Source: Eucommia ulmoides
Taxonomy: Eukaryota > Streptophyta > Magnoliopsida > Garryales > Eucommiaceae
Direction of reading: 5' to 3'
DNA: 64,000 nucleotides
Assembly (NCBI GenBank): GCA_016647705.1
Contig: CM028330.1
Span: 46,032,397 to 46,096,396, forward strand
In this document: positions 60,725-64,000 of the stretch, one piece after another
Position numbering within the stretch: the first letter of the stretch is position 1
Layout: every line of letters starts with the position of its first letter
Program-made: the position numbers and the translations under genes
The notes under the pieces: generated by a model
Seen by the model: only the letters and a program-made list of their open reading frames with translations
What the model was told of the DNA's origin: nothing
Database searches by the model: none

Positions 60725-62078
60725 TTGTAATTTGTTTTATTGTGTTTTTATTTTTTTTGGTATTTTTAAAAAATAAAAAAGAAATAAAAAATAAAAACCT
60801 TGAAAATAAAAAGTAAAAAAGGAATAAAAACAAAAAAAATCAAAAATAAAAACAAAAAATTGGAATTAAAAACAGAAATAAAATTTTAAATTTAAAAAAC
60901 AAAAAATAAAAAATAAAACAGAAACCGAAAAATAACATAAACCAAAAAAATTGGTTTTAAATTCAAAGTTCTTTTTTGTTTTTATTTTTCGCCTTTTGTT
61001 TTCTAGATTTTTTTACTTATGTTTTTTTTTTTTCCCCATAAACACCCTACAAAAATAAAAATAAAGAACTAAAAACAAAAGAAAAAAATAAAATAAATGA
61101 AATGTGCGGAACAAAAAGGGAGATACCGAGAGAGTAGAAAATAGAAATAAAAACAATTATTAAAAAATTGAAAAGAACATAAAATGTTAAGTTATAAGGG
61201 TATTTTAGTAAAAACAAAATGTGATAAGAGATGTCTCGGTATTATTAAAATGACAAGGAGTGTTCTTGGTATTGTTGAAATGATAGGGTGTGTGTCTTGG
61301 GTTGAACCTCTACATATACATACAAACGCATACACGCACTGAGAGATATATATGTCAGATTTCCAGTCTCCTGGTTTTCTTCGAACCTCGTAAGCAATTG
61401 TCCTTATTGTCCTCCTTTTTCATAGTAGTTGCAGAACTTTGTTGGACACGCGACATCGTAATGGTAAGAAGTGAGCTCTTACTAAAAGAGCTACCATAAG
61501 GCTATGGTTAGGCAAAGCTAAGTTTATTTTTGCACATTATGATAACATACGTTTACCTGTTCAGTAAGAGTGCAGTTGAAGTAATAAACCAACAATAAGC
61601 TCCATAAAAAAGAATGTCAGCGTCTAACATCTTTAAGTGTGTGTTGATTACTGAAGCATATGACTATATGATCAAGATACAATGAAATGGTTCGGTTGCT
61701 CCAATTCCTAATTATTTAATGTATTAAGGCGATGAATGAATAATGAACAGGTGTAATAAACTAACTGATCTGGACCATACTTGGCCTTCTCTAAACAACA
61801 CAGAAAATTAATAATTGCATCTTGTTTGTGATTCATTCATCTCCTGTATTGTGTTGTCTTGTCTGGGAAGTTCGGAGGAAAACACTTCCTGCATTACTCA
61901 TCTTTCTTCAGTTTTTTCCTAATTACATTTACTAATCTTTTCTATCTAAAATTTTGACTTCAACTAAATTATGGTATTCCAAACATTGTGGAAGGCTGAG
62001 ATTGGTTCTATAAGTTCAGACATAAAAGTTCTTCAAGAGAAGTCCATGGATATGGGGCTGAAGCTGAAGAATCGCAAG
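53326..62078 (+). CDS. VPS52: Vacuolar protein sorting protein 52, 5' part (gene continues past right edge)
   Basis: VPS52 is a core subunit of GARP (trans-Golgi network) and EARP (recycling endosome) tethers; Arabidopsis mutants in its orthologue POKY POLLEN TUBE have short pollen tubes. Six coding exons are visible: 53326-53352, 53468-53544, 55499-55556, 59073-59168, 59830-59931 and 61995-62078, all in phase, giving 148 residues. The family is known to be near 700 residues in plants, so about four fifths lie beyond the window. Diagnostic stretches are ISLEGLQQELEECRTDE, VVANILSEGK, MRDYAKGVESNLRKVELD, DNLVSLHEQIRDCDGILSQ and EKSMDMGLKLKNRK. The N-terminal helices preceding and opening the Vps52 domain are coiled-coil-like. 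The start MAEVAANNL has an in-frame TAG four codons upstream. I searched 62079-64000 for the next exon (expected to begin VAEAKL) and did not find it; that stretch is LINE and LTR debris. Confidence 0.94.
53468..53482 (+). other. Possible alternative acceptor segment at start of VPS52 exon 2
   Basis: Exon 2 can begin after AAG at 53465-53467 or after CAG at 53480-53482, 15 nt apart. Both choices keep frame, adding or omitting TNDEQ before VFAFDFGDS. Neither acceptor has a long pyrimidine tract, though TGTCTCTCTTTTG precedes the first. Confidence 0.5.
54390..54545. mobile_element. hAT-like terminal fragment in VPS52 intron 2
   Basis: Dense GTGCACCTAGG, GGCTGTGCCTAGG and TGCACCTAGGTGCGCC repeats match the subterminal style of the hAT element in COG3 intron 13. 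The element's limits were not resolved. Confidence 0.4.
56020..56350 (-). mobile_element. 331-bp miniature LTR retroelement (TRIM) in VPS52 intron 3
   Basis: LTRs of about 110 bp (56020-56131 and 56246-56350) both start TGTTAGGG and end GGATTCTAACA. A 114-bp interior carries, on the - strand, a primer-binding site TGGTACCAGAGC next to the right LTR and a purine tract (GTGAAGATAGG) next to the left LTR. Flanks ATTAT/ATTAC suggest a 5-bp target duplication with one change. No coding capacity. The ends look whole; LTR divergence suggests it is old. Confidence 0.85.
56930..58860 (+). mobile_element. L1-type LINE 3' part, split by a hAT insertion
   Basis: Left piece 56930-57488: VAWEKICPPLHEGGLSVR, TFNLAILGKWLWRFVFEP and VGNGRREWFWQNWW, typical of the region after plant L1 reverse transcriptase. 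Right piece 58414-58780: LLWKERNRCIFDEVALPF and a FELLNFLGEVES end, as in the zf-RVT end of ORF2. A GAAAAAG-rich tail lies at 58836-58862. Frames are broken. The two pieces are contiguous across the target duplication of the inserted hAT element. Confidence 0.82.
57489..58413. mobile_element. hAT-type non-autonomous transposon inside the L1 LINE
   Basis: The ends TAGGGTTGTAAA and TTTACAGTCCTA are inverse at 11 of 12 positions. Target duplications GTCCAAAC (57481-57488) and GTCCAAAT (58414-58421) match 7 of 8. Subterminal arms carry GAGCCGAG and GAGCTCGAAAAGCTCG motifs. The interior is noncoding, with GGCGAAGG-rich and AT-rich parts. Confidence 0.85.
60023..60125. repeat. 51-bp tandem duplication
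   Basis: Two units start ATGTTTAAAATTGAAATGAG and run through AGCTATCATCTATACTTT-like sequence in VPS52 intron 5. Confidence 0.88.
60683..60724. repeat. CT microsatellite
   Basis: About twenty CT units in VPS52 intron 5, with one interruption near the end. Confidence 0.95.
60725..61170. repeat. A/T-rich low-complexity tract
   Basis: Runs of AAAAATAAAA-type sequence on both sides of a T-rich block (about 60960-61035). The opposite-strand blocks could fold together. Confidence 0.8.
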
Positions 62079-62234
62079 GTACCGTTCTTAACTTATTGCT
62101 ATGATATGTTTTTACTGTTAGAATCATGTGGATAATGAATTATGAGATTATTTGTTACAATGGTTTGATTCTTTCTCTTACATGCTACTTTGGAAATTCT
62201 TAATTTAATTGTTTGGGGACTATACACCTGGATT

Positions 62235-62445
62235 TAGGTGCAACCTGGACTGGAACATACAGCTACCAAGAGACAATAGAGATTACCAAGAGAGTTGAGA
62301 TGCAAAACTGGGAGGTTTCCCAAAACTCGACCGTAGTATCATGTTCGGAGCATCCAACCAAAGACATGTAATCAGTGGATTAACTCCTTCCGCTTATATA
62401 CTACTGTAGATGCTTCATTTGCCTGATGTTAACACATAGAATTAA
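62235..62445 (-). mobile_element. Partial relative of the 331-bp TRIM
   Basis: A repeat-like segment from about 62344 (TGTTCGGAGCATCCAACC) shares GGATTAACTCC and CTTATATACTACT with the LTR at 56246. A GTATCATG primer-site-like sequence precedes it. Only one LTR-like part is recognisable. Confidence 0.5.
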
Positions 62446-62520
62446 CACATAGAACTCTCTACACTTCTAATTGTACCTTTCATCGGGTTATATTTTTCAC
62501 TCTCTACACATAGGATTCCA

Positions 62521-62996
62521 TTGAAACTTAAAGGAAAACTCTACAAAACTACTATAAGACCAACGTTGCTGTATGGTTCAGAATGTTGGGCGGTAAAAAT
62601 GACACATGTCCAGAAAATTGGGGTGACAGAAATGAGGATGCTGCGGTGGATGAGTGGGAAGACAAGAATGGATAAAATTAAGAATGAAACTATTAGAAAG
62701 AATTTAGGAATAACATCTATCGAAGAGAAGATTAAAGAAAATCATTTTCGATGGTTTGGACAAGTGCATAGAAGACTCATAGAAGCACCAGTAAGAAAAT
62801 GTGATTTAGTTCAAGTGCGGGGGTTACTAGAGGGAGAGGTAGATCTAAGAAGACATTGGATGAGACTATTAGAATTGATTTGATGACATTAAACCTGACT
62901 GAGGGGATGACCCTTGATTGATCACTATGGCGTAAATGGATTCATGTAGCCAACTCTACATAAGTGGGATAAAGGCTTAGTTGTTGTTGTTGTTAA
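62521..62996 (+). mobile_element. RTE-clade LINE 3' end in VPS52 intron 6
   Basis: An open frame of 120 codons gives KLKGKLYKTTIRPTLLYGSE, then CWAVKMTHVQKI, EMRMLRWMSGKTRMDKI, HFRWFGQVHRR and EAPVRKCD. This is the C-terminal end of plant RTE reverse transcriptase ORF2. After the stop come ATTCATGTAGCCAAC, GTGGGATAAAGGCTTAG and a (TTG)n tail. 5'-truncated; a relatively well-preserved copy compared with 30014-30375. Confidence 0.88.
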
Positions 62997-63439
62997 ATTG
63001 AAGATGTTAAAATGAAATTTCTTGAACTAGGAAGTGTGTTTTTTAGAGATTTTTGGTTCCCAAAGTAGCAAGTTGATGGAGCATGTCTTTGCTTGTCCAG
63101 TGGGTTCTGAAGTGTGCTATTTTTTATTTCATTTTTTGGTGCATTGCTATTTTTTCCCAATGCAGTATATTTACTCTTATAATTTGGGCATGGAAGGTAT
63201 TTGACGATTTTGAAAAGCTAGAAAATGGATTGATTCTTTCAAAAAATCATCGTTTATACGTCAAAAATTGTTGGAAATTGATAAGCTGGAAATAGTTATC
63301 CATCAAAAAGACGTAATTTTTTTTTGAGTTGGTATGTAATATGGTATATCGTTACTTTGTTTAAAGAGAGATGGATAATCTAATAAATTTAGGGGTGTGT
63401 GCTTGTGCTTTCGGCAAAATAAAGAATTTCATTAAAAAG

Positions 63440-64000
63440 CAAGCGCAAATGCCAAGGACCGACCCTGTAGAAAGAACTAAAAGAGTCTTAAGTTCTCCTG
63501 ACAAGTCTAGGAACCCAAAACTCCCGCAGAATAACAAACTTTCACCAAAAACTCAAAACGACTTGTTTAAAAAAGGTAAGCTATCTGATACCTTAAAACG
63601 TGCCTTTCCTATTACTCCATGAAAGAGCCAGAGGAAAAAGGCCACAGCCACACAGCCCTTTAGTAACACCATTTGGACAACCGCCTTGCCATCACTCCGA
63701 CAAATCTTTACAAGAACACGGCATGTAGTGGACAATCGCAGACAAGGAGAGCACCAGCTACCAAACAGCTCTTGCCACCAAACATGATAACAGAAAATGG
63801 ACAACTATACTCTGAAACAGGAAACCTCCCCTTCTTCAGATTGTCCATAGTTAGAATCACCTCCCAAGCCACTTTCTATGCAAAGAATGCCGCTTCACCA
63901 AAGCCTACAATTATTAAATGTCCTTCCATAGAAACAAATTCTCGGTGCCCCTGACAGCAACCTATGGAATGATTCCACCGGGAAGTCTCTTCTAAAATCC
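63440..64000 (-). mobile_element. L1-type LINE fragment (zf-RVT end) at right edge
   Basis: On the - strand the readable EAAFFA-KVAWEVILTMDNLKKG segment matches the start of the plant LINE zf-RVT domain. The remainder is degenerate; the LINE probably continues beyond the window. Confidence 0.55.

Noticed and set aside
63371-63622. 83-codon open frame near the right edge as next VPS52 exon
   Set aside because: The expected VAEAKL-type sequence is absent and the DNA is LINE-related on the opposite strand.

Overview
This is a stretch of nuclear DNA from a flowering plant, almost certainly a eudicot. The evidence is GT-AG introns, low GC, two conserved plant vesicle-tethering genes, and introns packed with plant-type transposable elements. 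I cannot name the species. There are two real host genes, both on the + strand.

COG3 (2641-35541) is complete: 25 coding exons can be read in frame, giving about 781 residues. It encodes subunit 3 of the conserved oligomeric Golgi complex. The gene covers 33 kb because its introns are full of mobile-element remains. Intron 3 (about 7 kb) holds a hAT neighbour upstream, an RTE LINE piece, a gag-only LTR element and a Copia fossil. Intron 10 holds a miniature LTR element and a small Copia fossil. Intron 13 holds a hAT element with an exact 8-bp target duplication. Intron 20 holds a PIF/Harbinger element and RTE tails. The most notable host feature is a 360-bp tandem duplication that copies exon 17 with its upstream intron sequence (26734-27454). 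Only the downstream copy keeps the reading frame.

From 35.5 to about 50.6 kb is intergenic DNA. A large old Copia fossil (about 38.2-47.3 kb) dominates it. That fossil contains a second LTR, a perfect 3 x 161-bp tandem array and an organelle-like segment. A degenerate 16-bp minisatellite lies at about 48.05-48.34 kb.

VPS52 (53326 to beyond the right edge) is represented by its first six coding exons, 148 residues. It encodes a subunit of the GARP/EARP tethering complexes. Its introns hold a tiny 331-bp LTR element, an L1 LINE interrupted by a hAT insertion, a long A/T-rich tract, an RTE LINE 3' end, and a second L1 piece on the - strand at the edge.

Both genes encode subunits of multisubunit tethers that receive vesicles at the Golgi and trans-Golgi network, so the window juxtaposes two parts of the same trafficking pathway. 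I saw no tRNA, rRNA or CRISPR array, and no clear evidence for a new biological system. The strongest leads are the exon duplication, which could act as a poison exon, and several very small LTR elements with recognisable ends.
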